Shown: positions 1 through 11,949 of the stretch, piece after piece
Position numbering within the stretch: position 1 is the first letter of the stretch
How the letters are laid out: every line of letters starts with the position of its first letter
Source: Thuidium tamariscinum
Lineage: Eukaryota > Streptophyta > Bryopsida > Hypnales > Thuidiaceae
Length of the DNA: 64,000 nt
Direction: 5' to 3'
NCBI GenBank assembly: GCA_947034885.2
Contig: OX344751.2
Span: 39,275,082 to 39,339,081 of the forward strand
Position numbers and translations under genes: made by a program
Notes under the pieces: model-generated
Database searches by the model: none
What the model was told of the DNA's origin: nothing
What the model saw: the letters and a program-made list of their open reading frames with translations, nothing else

Positions 1-1158
1 ATTGCAAGATATCTCCGTTTAAAGAAAAAAAACAAGTTTTCAGTACATTACAAGACTAGATTTTTTTCCTAAGTAGAAAGATAGGAAATATAGGGATTGG
101 AAAGTTTTCATAATTTTATATCCAAAATTGAAATTATCATGATTTTTGGAAGCCCAAAAGTGCTTTAAACCCATAGCCAATGACTAAATTCTTTTAATTC
201 CAATCATTCAAGAGACTACTTTTCCTATTGGTACTTCCAACACACTTTATGACACTTTGGGACATGTGTCATGACCTTATTAGTCCCAACCTTGAAAATG
301 AGAAAAAAACACATTCCAAACTTTGATTGTAAATCTCTTCTAGCCTTGGTTAGAAATAGCTACATCCTATAGGTTGGATATGGGTCCTTGGTTGGAAGTA
401 GGTAGTTCTACCTTACTGCATCAAATACAAGAGTTACTGCACAAAGCTAATGCTACTAAAATGATGGTGTGCAAGTTTGATTCTAAATTCCTTGCACACC
501 TGCACTTTCAATTTCTTCATTTTATGAGTCAAAGTAAAAATCATATATCAATGTACAATATAATGATTGTCTTTGATTTTGCTGCAACATCAAGATTTGG
601 AACATCAATCTACAAACAAAATGTTAGCGTTCAATACATAAAGAGCATAAAACAACTCAAGAATGATGGACAATTCAACCGAACCAAAGATTGTATGCAA
701 AGTGCTTTTAGTTCTCAACAACATCATGGTGGTTCTCTGAAAACATGCTTTTGAGGAATCAGTAACTTGAGATATTTCAAAACATGTTCAGCCTTTCAAA
801 TAGTTGAATTCCCTAGTGTTCTGCATACTTGTGTTCTACCTTCTAAATGGAAAGATCGCTATCCTTCCATAGAAATAATTGAAGCGATGGCGACCATTGC
901 CCACAGACCATCGTCCTAAGAATCGGTCCCTTATTTGTCCAATCAGAACCTAATTTGGCTTTGTCCTCTTCCATCTCGATCGTCACCAACTCTTAAATCT
1001 GTCCAACAAATCCACTATTAATGTCACTTAAAATTCCAGTTGCTCTCTTCAACTCTTGTGTACTTTGTAAATGTGAAAATCAAAAATAAGTTTTGCCTAA
1101 AGCAAAGGATACCAAATACAAAATCTTCAGTTTCATTCCATGTTGCAATCACATATTT
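1..1158. other. AT-rich intergenic DNA, no gene recognised
   Basis: This stretch has many stops in all frames and no splice-consistent coding blocks. The longest open frame (374-754, +) has no recognisable motif and its composition matches the surrounding non-coding DNA. I see no feature here before the transposon terminus at 1159. Confidence 0.6.
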
Positions 1159-2661
1159 GGGTTATTGTAAGTCTAAACACTTCATGTTTTTGGCTCAAAA
1201 CATTGTTTTTGGACATAGTATTGGCAGTACTACGCGATCTTGACAATACAATGCGTCCAACATGTGCCTACAAATCTCAACTATTGATTTCAGGCGCCTG
1301 CAAATCTAGATTGTAAGTGTAGTACTATGCAATACTATGCAATACTGTAAACTACTACAAGTGCTTCACAGGCCATAGGGAGCAAAAAATAGTAGAAAAA
1401 GGGTCTAAAGATTTTTTTCTTTTTAATAATTAAAAAAATCAAAAAATTATTTTAAGAGGAGCCATTTTTCTAAACAAAATTGTACTCATATTGCAACAAA
1501 AAACTCCTCTAAATTTTTTTTCCCTCTTTGTAGCATTTGTGCAAAGGAAGGTCACTTTGACCCCATGTGGACAATAGACATTTTACTATTTTTATAAAAA
1601 TTCACTGTCAATCCTTGAAATGTTAGTAGAACTCCAACTTGTTCAATTTGTGGCTTCAAATTCGAATTTTTGAGTCAAAAATAGGACTCTCCCCCCCCCC
1701 CCCCCCCCAAATGGCCAAGGTAGATAGCCAATTGGGGGCAGTTTAAAAATATTAAAATAATTTTTAAGAAATTAAAAAAATTAAACAACATATAAAATTT
1801 TTGTGTGCACCTTCATTCCAAATCTCAAGTTGATAGGGCAAAAGATAAAAAAGTTATGAGCAAAAAATTACATGTTGGAGGTCAAGGGGACAAAAAATAG
1901 GACAAGTGGGTCATTGCAAGAAAGACCGACCGATTTATGTAGCGTTTTCCACAGTACTGCTGAAATTTTCGGGAGTATTGTATAATTAAAAAAACAATTT
2001 TTAAAAAATGTAAAAAATATTTTTTAGGTATATACCTCTAAGAAGAAGGTACCCTAGGAAGGAAAAGTGTAGGAAAATTCTCTAAGTAGGAGAACTAGAA
2101 AAGTGCAAATTTTCATGAAAATAGGTACTTTGACATTTTAATTTGTAAAAAATAGGAAAAAGAATTTTAAGAAAAACTAAAAATTGGCAATTGGGGAGAA
2201 CTTTATGATGAAGAGATTTCACCAAAAGAATGATCTCAAAACCATCTTAAATGTTCAAAAGTATGCGCACAAGGGAGGCTTGTTTGCGCATATGTAGAGG
2301 AAAGAGAATAATGATTTTGAAGATTTCCTTTGGTAGAAACATGCCTACCTAGTATGGGAATAGGCCACAGAAATTTCAGCTTTAGATCATTAATTTTGGA
2401 TGTTCCCCAGTACTAAAAAACCCTAAACCGCAAAGTGTGACAAATTAGCTTAAATAAAATTTAATTATAAAATTATTTTTGAAAATTTCTGAAAAATAAG
2501 ACCTTTGATTTTTGTCATGTCAGAAATCTTTAGTCAAAATTTCAAGTTAATATAGTTCATACTCTAAAAGTTATAACCAATAACAACTCCGTCATTCAAA
2601 GTGTGACGCAAAATAGTACCGGTCTTTCTTGCAATCACCCAAGTGTTTCTTGCAATCACCC
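1159..2661. mobile_element. Non-autonomous TIR element, outer copy A (ATTT target duplication)
   Basis: The left end is a degenerate GGGTTATTGTAAG at 1159. The right end is GTGTTTCTTGCAATCACCC, finishing at 2661. The flanks are ATTT at 1155-1158 and ATTT at 2662-2665, a 4-bp target duplication. The interior closely matches the complete copy at 38133-38838, including the TACTATGCAATACTATGC-like and AATGGCCAAGGTAGA segments, but is interrupted by a second family member at 1908-2640. It has no coding capacity, so it would depend on a transposase supplied elsewhere. A poly-C run lies near 1691. Confidence 0.8.
1908..2640. mobile_element. TIR element copy I, nested inside copy A (AAGT target duplication)
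   Basis: It starts GGGTCATTGCAAGAAAGACC and ends GGTCTTTCTTGCAATCACCC, a near-perfect inverted pair. AAGT lies on both sides (1904-1907 and 2641-2644). It sits inside the right terminal repeat of element A, so it is the younger insertion. The interior differs from A but matches the element at 47621-48351, for example the block GTACCCTAGGAAGGAAAAG. The family therefore has at least two internal types sharing the same ends. Confidence 0.85.
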
Positions 2662-2749
2662 ATTTTTACTGCGTATTTACGGATTCTAATAATAAAGAGT
2701 CTAATATTAAGTTGTAACGATACGCACACATTAAAAAATGTTCATATTG

Positions 2750-3477
2750 GGGTCATTGCAAGAAACACTTACCAATTTTGGCTCAAAATGGCTCAAAATC
2801 AATGAGTCTTGTGAGTCCTATGACCCTTTGAAATATATTTTTTTTAATTGAAAAAAATATGGATAATTTGAAGAACAATGAAAATATTATGTCTCTTGAA
2901 ATTCAGACCTAAGAAATTTTTTCTCTAAATGTTATAGACAATGGAAAATACAATGAAAATAGCTCTTTTTTCACTAATTTGGTAAAAATAGTAAAAAAAT
3001 TCAAAAAATGAAAATGAAAAATCCATTTTTTCTTCAAGTAAAGGTCTTTCTTTTCCAACAAATTTCATCTTTGGAAAAAATAAATTCTATTCACTACACT
3101 TGTGCAAAGTCAGCCACTTTGACAACATGTGGAGGTTGAACAATATAGTATTTTCAAAAAATCTCTTCGTGGTCTTGTGTAACTTTAGGTGAGGTCCTTG
3201 CATGCCAATTTTCAGCTCAAAATTTGCATTTTTGGGTCAAAAATAGGACTAAAACCCCTCAAAATGGCCAAGGTAGACAGCCAATTGGGGGGAGTTTAAA
3301 AATAGTAAACTAATTTTGAAAAAATTGAAAAAATTACACAACATATAAAACTTTTGTGTGCACCTTCATTCCAAATTTCAGGTTGATAGGGCAAACTATG
3401 CAAAAGTTATGAGCAAAAAACTACTTGATGAAGGTCAAGGGGACAAAAAATAGGACAAGTGTTTCTTGCAATCACCC
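2750..3477. mobile_element. TIR element copy C (ATTG target duplication)
   Basis: The ends are GGGTCATTGCAAGAAACACTT and AAGTGTTTCTTGCAATCACCC, flanked by ATTG at 2746-2749 and 3478-3481. The right half is nearly the same as that of copies A, B and D (for example AAATGGCCAAGGTAGACAGC near 3260). No ORF is present. It lies only 88 bp beyond element A, so this is a local cluster of insertions. Confidence 0.85.
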
Positions 3478-5527
3478 ATTGCTACTGAACTAGAAATCAG
3501 AGAACAAAACGAAATAATTTTATTTTGTTGCTCTCACTACATGAATTCGAAGCTCCTTACGTAAACTATCCTCTGATGATTCTTCGTACTGACAGCCTTG
3601 TGACTAGTGTAGATCGGCGTATCACTTCACTTTGTTGTCCTTGCCCTTGCAGCTTCTCGTCCCACCATTCCACATTCCAACTTCTTGCTCAATTCACAAT
3701 CAGTCTGAAAAAACACACAGAAGAAAATGAAATCAAAACTCCAATAAGTTAGGGACCTTGCATAACACTGCTCACACTTTCCATCACTATTTCTGCAACC
3801 CTCAATGCAAATGCGAACAACATCTCCATCAGAAAGTACCATAATACTGCTGCAACCCAATCGACAGACACTTTCAACTCCATAGGACAAATTCGTAGTG
3901 TGGTAGCCCACTTGATAGCCTTGTAAGGTGTACTTTCCTGACTCCTGACGACCAAGCTGACTAATAGGACCTGAAAAAGTCCGAGGTGTAAGGGATGCTA
4001 GCGGCTCTTGTGCATACGAAAGAGACCTTGATCCTCCTCCATTCACTGCATTCCTTGCACGGTTTGTGAGCCATGCAACGAATCAGCTACACAAATACCC
4101 ATTCAAACTGGAATGTGACTTGGAAGTGGCCCTTTGGCACTGAACTAAGCATTGATTCGAGTGCCCAGAACGATCAACACCGGATTCGTGCTGATTGCGC
4201 TCCAATGACACCCCCACCTCAAATGTACACCCTTGGTGCATGATCTTTTCACAGAACACACACTAGGTGTCACCTGTGCAGCGGCTCCCACTCCATGAGT
4301 GTAGAAGCTCAGAAAAACCAACCCCTCATGTATACTGCCCGCACATGTTCTCTCCACGAAACATACATAGGGGGGCACTTGAGCAGCACTCCACCCAACA
4401 AAGGTGTTTCATTGTGAAAACTCAGGCATTTGAATCTTCCGATGAAAGGGAAGGAAATCACTTGCGCTACTCATTGGTTGAGAATCATATCATGACTACA
4501 AACTGGACAGAAAAGCTACACTACAAGAGAAGCTACAAATGTAACAGAAACCAGCCTGTGCAATATACCCGTCTCCAGAGCAAAACATGAAAGAAAGAAA
4601 TCAAGATTGCAACACATCAAAGCTACAGTGAACAGGAGCTGCCTAGAAGAGACCAATTCTTCTATTGATTGGATAAGAGCATCACTACAATTCCAATTTC
4701 AAAGACTTGCAAAGAAAACACTATAATTACTGTAGACCAATTTAATTACATTTAATTTATTCCTTCTAAATTTTTGGTTTTCAATTTCATTTACGTGCAA
4801 AACTAGCAATTCCAACATTCTTTCTACCATAACACTTAAATTGAAGGAAACGGATCGCTCTTCCGAACTCACATACAATGTAATAGTCGTAGAGTAATTT
4901 CCTATACCTAATTAATGCTTTCAGATTGAATGCAATTAAATCCAGATCCAGAAACGATTGCTGTGGGTCGCAAAGACTCACAAAGACTAGTTTAATCAAC
5001 TCAAATCCACCTCAAGATGAATTCAGAAATCTCTCGTCTCGTCTCTTCTAGGCACTGAGAATGGTGATTAAGTACTTCAGAATCAAGGTAAACATAAAAT
5101 GCAGAATCCCGAAATTAGGTCGCAACAACAATCGCCATATTTCTGAACCGTGAAGATCAATGCAGGACCTAGAAACCCTGAGTATATCCCTCACACGCAA
5201 ATTTTCCAAACATGTTCCACAGCCAAGGAAAACCAGAAACGATCGCCAAATTCTCTTACTTCCAACCAAATTAAATAAACCCTATACCAGATCCTTCAGA
5301 TCTCCTCATCAAATTAAAGCTGATTACACGAGCACTACAATCGTTCAGATCTTCTCACCAAAGATGGTTACACGAGCACTACCATTCTGCAATCGGATTT
5401 AACACTCGATCCCATCGCCTTTCTGCCGCTGATCATCTCCTCATGAGCATTCCCTTCATGCATGCCCCGTTCCCAACGATGTCGAAGTTCCCTTCAGGGA
5501 GCGATCGGGTCCCCTGGAGGGACCTGC
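3478..5527 (-). other. GC-richer, gene-like island of unknown content (probably minus-strand transcript or gene relic)
   Basis: Base composition rises clearly compared with both flanks. On the minus strand a frame from 4046 to about 3750 is open and coding-like, with a Cys-rich end (residues such as CRLGCSS, CIEGCRNSDGKCEQCY). Further open stretches lie at 4378-4145 and 5269-5048. Near 5283-5395 a short motif containing GTAGTGCTCGTGTAA and AGATCTGAA occurs twice in tandem. I do not recognise any protein family and could not build a continuous exon chain with confident splice sites. It may be a spliced gene, a captured gene fragment or a non-coding transcript. Confidence 0.3.
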
Positions 5528-5785
5528 AATAATCTATACCTAAAGACAGGTTGTTTGTTTTGTTTGTTTGTCATGTTGAGATCTCCTGGACCGTGCATCC
5601 CCGACCGCGTGCTTGGTACTGTCGGAAATCTCTCGGCAAGGAGGGGTGCACGGGCTTGGTTTCATGGTATTTGGACTCACGGCAAGAAAGTTATTGAATT
5701 TCAAAGTTTTAATAAATTTTAAAAAATTAAAAAATTATTTTTACTTTAATTTTGGTTGTGGCAATGGCACAGAGCACACTAGTAT
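5528..5785 (+). repeat. Dispersed repeat, copy 1 (inverted partner at 15105-15362)
   Basis: About 250 bp matches the reverse complement of 15105-15362 along its whole length, from AATCTATACCT to TGGCAATGGCACA. Both copies share TTGGTACTGT and CTCGGCAAGGAGGGGTGC, and one frame reads similarly in both (LGTVG then LSARRGARA). It is probably a fragment of a mobile element. The family was not identified. Confidence 0.6.
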
Positions 5786-8700
5786 GAAATAAAAATTGAA
5801 TGATTAGGACTACAGTTTTTTAGTTGAGCATAAGAACATTATTGTATACAGTAATCAAGAGTTATGTGAAAATTCAAATCTTGACTTTCAAAATCCCTAT
5901 AGGACTTGCCATGTCCTTTAAAGATCAAATGCAATTTCAAGTAGGTGAATGTATTAGAGAAGACTTATATTGATGATGTGTAAATGGCACTTTAGTGATA
6001 AGAAAGAGTAGTCAAGTGTTCCATCCAATATATTGTGTGAATAGCATGAATGATTAGTTTTACTTCGTAGTTGCAATTTTTTTTACTTTAGCAAGTACAA
6101 AGATATAGTCAAAGGAGACTTTACTATCTAGTAGTATTAGATTAAAACATCAATTTGCAACTTGTTTTCTATAGATAAATGAATTTTATTTTACTCCCAA
6201 TTGCCTAATCAACTATGAAATATGGAAAAAAAATTTACATTTATCCCTGGGGTAAAAACAAGGCATATTCAAATGATTGGTTATGATTTGTATGGTACTA
6301 GGAAGAAGAAATCCCTTTATATTGAGCATTATTTCATCCTTGTAGAAAAAAATGGAATTTATTATTCAACATTGATGCCAAAATCTTGAAAAATTACATT
6401 TATATTCAAAGTCAAAGTAAGCTAGGTTATGAAGTACAAATTAACCAAATACAAAATTAAAATAATTATTTTATCCTTTTCTTTGATGATGGAAAAAACA
6501 AATCATTAAGGGTGTCAATTTTTCCTAGTCAAGCATTTATATTGTCACTTGCTAATTTCAAGCACCGTTTTTATTAAACTTTTTTTTAGACTATTAGAAG
6601 AAAAAACATAGTAGATTTGGTTAGCTTTATTTCAATTTGAAATTGCTACATAGTCAAAGGTTTTAGTAAGTAAAATAGTATAAAGTGTTCAATTTCTATC
6701 CAATGTTCAAAATTTACTACTAATTGGAGAAAATATCAACCTTTTATTTTTAAATGGTTTCTTTTTCACAAATCAATTGAAATTGAAAACTTAGTCCATA
6801 GTTTAAAATCAAATTAGAATACTAAATATTGTATAATTGGTGAATTTTTTGAAGAAAGTGCTACAAAATTGATTTGAATATATCCAAAAATATATTTCTA
6901 AACTTAATAACATGCATAGATTCTAATCTTTGATGCTTTATACCTTGTTTGTGATACAAACAAATGTGAGAAAACTTGAAGTATATATATAGTAATAAAT
7001 CAAAGTTTTGTTCATATTACCTTTGGACATTTAGCCCCTAAAGCACAAACTTTTTGTGACCAAAAACACTTAAAATTGCCATATCTATTGCAAAGTGCAA
7101 AACTTTGTAAAATTTGCGTTTTTTTGGATATCTAACCATAGAATCTTATACTAGATTACTAGTCAAATGAATAAAAGTATTTTCAAATGCTTGGACTGAA
7201 AAGAATGAAACATAAAGTATGCAAATCCAATATCAATATACCACTCAAATGTAGAGTAATCATTGATTCTAGAGTGAAAACCTATGACAATAGTATATGT
7301 ATTAACTTCACTTATTGTCAAGTTAAGTCATATACTATTAGTATAGATTTTCATTCTCAAATCAAGAATGGATCTATATTTGGCGATACTAGGTCAATGG
7401 TTGGTATTGGATTTGTCTACCTTATATGTGTCGAAAGTGATGAAAACAAATTTTTTTGAACATTTAGTAATAAATTTTTTTGACTTTAAATCTTCTTACT
7501 TAAAATTTATATACAATAGATCTTTAAAAAAATTTAATTGCATTAAAAAATTGGATTGAGGGTTTGAAAGTAATTTTTTGAAATCATTTAATTTTCATTC
7601 TTAAAAAATTATAATTTAGAAGTAAATATGGGATAAGAAAAACAAACTAAATCTTTAATAGTTCTAAGATGGATTTGAAGTTATACACCAATAATAATGG
7701 TGAAATATTTCTAACAAGAAAACTAAACCATTTGAAATATTTCTTTATAAATTGTGAAAATACAGTTGAAAAATGAATCTTCTAAAATATTTTGTAAAGA
7801 AGATGCTTAGACTGCTCCAAAATAAGACTATTTATTATTTTTTTATCCCTAGTTCAAATGTAATAAATCCTAGGGAGTGCAATAAACAGGGTAGTCATTG
7901 GAATTGTGCAACCAAGCCCTATTACCTAGGGGCTATGTAAGTAAATATTGTGAATTTTTATAGGTTTTTATTTATATAAATTTCTAATTTCTTCTTAATT
8001 TCATGTACCCTATATTTCATTTGAAATTTTCTTTTGCACTACTTTGCTTACGATACATTCATTATAAATTTACAACAACAAACTTTAAACTACCTAAAAC
8101 CATGAAAGCAATGCTCTCTATAACAAAATTGTTTGTTTAGTTTTGAAACTTTACTAATTTTATTCCCAATAATTCAAATTATTTATACCATATCATCAAA
8201 TTAGGACTCAAAAATATTTCCATTACTCAAAGAAGAATTTTCCATCCAAGAATTTTGAAACTCATATCAATTCTAAAGAGTTGACTTTACTCTTTGCATG
8301 CATTGAAATTGATAATCTTGAAGAGTCCTTATTCTTAAGATCCAAAATAGAGCTTTATAAACTAAAATTGTAGCAATCACTAGACTACTAACATACTTCA
8401 ATATTCTTTCCTTTCATACTATTAATGATTTTTGTACATCATTAATATGTCAGAAACACCAAATAGAACAATTTAGAACATGACAAACTATTGTGACAAG
8501 AACCAACTAAGATTCACATAACTTCAAAGTTTCATTTTAATGAGTTATATATTGAAAGTCACATGTTTTGTAGACATCATTTAGAGTTTGACATCATTTA
8601 TAGGTTGTACTTAGAGTGGATAGTCACTCACAAGGGGTTTTCCAAATAAATATATTAATTATTTAATATTATACACGTGTCACTTTCTGGTAGGCTATCA

Positions 8701-10280
8701 AAGTTTTCAAAAACGGCTACCCCTGTCCTACTACAATGAACCTCCCTCTACCACTATACTACTCTACCTACAACATGAAACTGACGGAGCTATCTTCTGT
8801 AGACAACCTTAGACAACCTATAAACAATACACATATAGTCACCATAGATAGTGAGGAACCATGTCAAAAACAATGAAAACCATACATGATTTATAGAAAG
8901 GGATACATTGGTTGTAAAAATTGTATACATATTTCAAAAGGGATACAGTACCTAGTTTTCTATTGAATGTGAAACTTTTAAATTCAATCTAAAACCCTAA
9001 TTTCTTGAACAACTTCGTCTTCAATCTCATGTCTCATTCTCCTCAGTTGTCCCTTCACGCTCCTGTATTGTCTACAAATGACAAAGAAAGCATTATAAAT
9101 ACAAAAACAAGTGAATAAAAAAGCATTAACAACAAGAATAACGAAGACAATCAAATAATAATAATAATACAACCATCATAAAATGTCAACATTCAAAATT
9201 TCAAACATACTCTAATACTAAATTCCTTATTCAAAATTCACAAGAACTTCATTCTACCACAATTCAATTGAAAAAATCAACATGCTTACAAATCGAGATA
9301 CAAATTGTCAAACCCTAAATCTTCTAATTTACCTCCAAATACTACACACAATGATGCAAATTGCTTAACATGACATTGTAGTGCAAAATCTTTTTCTACA
9401 TGCATCAAGTTGGCTTTCTAGTTTCGAAAATGATATCAAAATTACTGAATTTCAAGCAAATACAAAACAATAGGTAGTTGGCTCTTCCAAAAGAATATAA
9501 TAGCTAACGACTTAGTGAAACACTTAAGGTCCTATGTTTCATCGTTGGCCTACTTTTTGTATTTTGGTTTGCTTTGTCTCCTTCTATAAAGAGCTTAGTG
9601 TTGTTGGCTTATTGCACAATAAGAAAAAATAAAAAAATCATAGGTCATAGCATGTTGCATTAAAATAGCTTTCAAAAATTAAAAACTTCAAATAGTACTT
9701 GTAATGAAATATTGCTTGTTCAGAGGATCATTGCCATGACATTTGAACTCTCTTTAATGATTACAAAGAATAACATATTCATCACTCAAATGTACTCTAC
9801 ATTAAGTAGCAACAACAACAATAATTAAAGCAAGAGCAATGATCATGTACTAATAGGGAAGAAAGATGTTAAAAAAGATTTGAATGATCAAGTAATGTTA
9901 AGGAAAGAATGTGCATCCTTTGAACATTAAATCGTATATTTGTAAAACCTTTGATTAATATCCTCCCACCAAAATCTTCTCATTGGTAAGAGGGCCCCAT
10001 GTACCGTGGATGGTAACCATCAACGGACACCAAAATCTTTTCATACTTTGCAAAGGGGGGGAGAAAAGACGTGGTTTGTAAACACCATAGATAGTTTGAC
10101 ATACTCTAGCCATAGAGAAGAAGCATGACCAACTACCTTCAAGTAGTCATTATAATATTAATAAAAATATCTATAGAAGGTTAAATCAATAATTATTGGT
10201 GTCTATTCAATTGCTTGATTAATATGTAAATGAGTTACATTTGCACACTAATTAATCAAATATAGTTGAAATACAATAAT
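5786..10280. other. AT-rich intergenic DNA with decayed repeats, no gene recognised
   Basis: About 4.5 kb with dense stops in every frame. Around 7030 the text TTAGCCCCTAAAGCACAAAC and what follows resemble the left end of the fold-back family at 24790-25719, so an old fragment of that family is likely. ATA microsatellite DNA lies near 9157. No exon chain or RNA gene is visible. Confidence 0.55.
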
Positions 10281-11060
10281 GGGTCATTGCAAGAAACACA
10301 GACCCTTTTTCCATCTCAATGAGAATGGCTCTCTTGTCATCTTCCACAACTTTTAAATAATAAATCCATTGAAAAAAAATCTATTTTTAATTATCTTGAT
10401 TTTTCTTGTTTTCCTTATTTTTTAATTTTAAAAATAATTTTACATTTAAAAGTCAATTTTATGAATTTCTAACATTCTTGGATTTAGGTTTTTTGACTAC
10501 AAAAAGTGGTCTAAATTGATTATTTTTAGCTGAATTTTTTGTGGAGTATTCCTATAGTAGGTAAAAACATTCCTATCAAAGGACATCAAAAAATACATTA
10601 CTCTATGTCCTCCGTGTTTATGCAAGTAGGCCTCTTCTACACACGTGCTTCTAAACAATAGAAATGGTTTTGACCTAATTTTTTTGGTAAAATCTCATCA
10701 TTGTTAAGTCTTTACAAATGTAAAATTTTTAGTTTCTTTAAAAATAATTTTTTCTAATTTTTTGCAAATTAAAACGTCGAAGAATGTAATTTTTGTGATG
10801 TATTCTTGGACACAAAAGTTTGGATAGAAAAGGAGTGTCTGAGGTTTTAATTTATAATAATTTAAAAATAATTAAATGAAATAAATTAAAAATTATTCAT
10901 CTATAAGGACTTGATGGTGAATTTGATCCAAAAAATGAAGTCAAAATCATTATTATTAATTGGAATTGCACATGCAAGGGAGATATATTTGTATAAATTT
11001 GGTGGACATAAAATAATGTATTTTCAAATGTCCTTTGGCAAGGACATGCCTACTTAAAGA
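10281..11060. mobile_element. TIR element copy G, right end lost
   Basis: The left terminus GGGTCATTGCAAGAAACAC at 10281 belongs to the GGGT..TTGCAAGAAACAC family. The interior resembles copies I and F: segments on catalogued cytosolic text such as CTATGTCCTCCGTG and later GGACATAAAATAATG read as opposite arms of a fold-back. No matching right terminus is found. Similarity fades near 11040-11060, where GC-richer decayed transposon sequence begins, so a target duplication cannot be tested. Confidence 0.55.
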
Positions 11061-11736
11061 AATGCGGAGGAGAAAACTGCCGATGATTTCGTTTGTGGGA
11101 CCTCCCTGCATTAGATGTCCCCACCTTGTCAACACCCTCTACTTGGCAGAGACTCTTCTCTATTGCATGTTAGCCTATAACTCCACCAAAGTCAACAAAG
11201 AACATTTCCTCTCTCTTGATGGCGTGGGTGAATTCTCCAACAGCATGGCCAATCAAGTGTCTGCCGTTTGAAGTTGGACTAAGGCCCACCACAAGCGGAG
11301 AAACTGTGACAAATATAGGATGTCCGAAGTCCACTTTGTTCTCACTGCCACCTTCCAAATCATGGAAGCAGTCGTCCGTTTTGCATGAATTATACTAGCC
11401 TGTGGAATCATCCTCCATCCTCAACCCCTTCCCGCTTCCCCTGTTTCCACAAGGAGTTACTTTTGGTGCTTTTTTGCAGTCTCGGGGAATTCTTGAGAAT
11501 TGTGTCGGTATAGTGACAAATGTTTGTAGGGGACAACAGCCACTATTGCCCCCCCCCTAAACCGCCTGACTCGACTTTGTCAAGGTAAATAAGTCGATGT
11601 GCACTGTGCTTAGATGCAACAGCGTTGACAACATTGACAAGGTTGTGTACGACTCGTCCTCTTTGAGTGGTAGCCACAAAATTGGTGGAGAATGTCGATT
11701 CTCCAATCCGATGGTGGGTGCAACCCAAATAGGTGG
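11061..11736. other. Decayed GC-richer sequence upstream of the piggyBac relic
   Basis: The composition and CpG content resemble the transposase relic that follows, and short open frames occur on both strands (for example the minus strand at 11790-11557). None shows a recognisable domain. It may be the 5' part of the piggyBac element or a captured fragment. Confidence 0.3.
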
Positions 11737-11846
11737 CACTACAAGAGAAAGGGGTGTTTTAAGTGGGTTTTTAAGTATAGTCCTAGACATAAGATTTTTA
11801 GTAATGACCTTTTAAGGTGATTTTCAACAAAATTTTACTAGAAATG
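11737..11846 (+). mobile_element. CACTA-like MITE, left half only
   Basis: It begins CACTACAAGAGAAAGG, the classic CACTA terminal sequence. It continues with GGGTGTTTTAAG, AGTATAGTCCTAG, GTAATGACCTTT and AAAATTTTACTA in the same order as the left arm of the complete MITE at 52499-52700. The right arm is missing: the sequence passes directly into DNA upstream of the piggyBac transposase relic. Confidence 0.65.
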
Positions 11847-11949
11847 CATGTTGCATAAAAAAGCTGTAGGCTATGACAAGATAGGAAAAAGTCATTGGCT
11901 AATAGAAAATTTTGTGGCTCACTTGAAGAGTGCTTACAATTGCTAGAAG

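Noticed and set aside
1689..1710. Poly-C run (also near 28345; poly-G near 34500) as a structural or regulatory signal
   Set aside because: Simple homopolymer slippage within transposon or intergenic DNA. Exact length is often a sequencing artefact.
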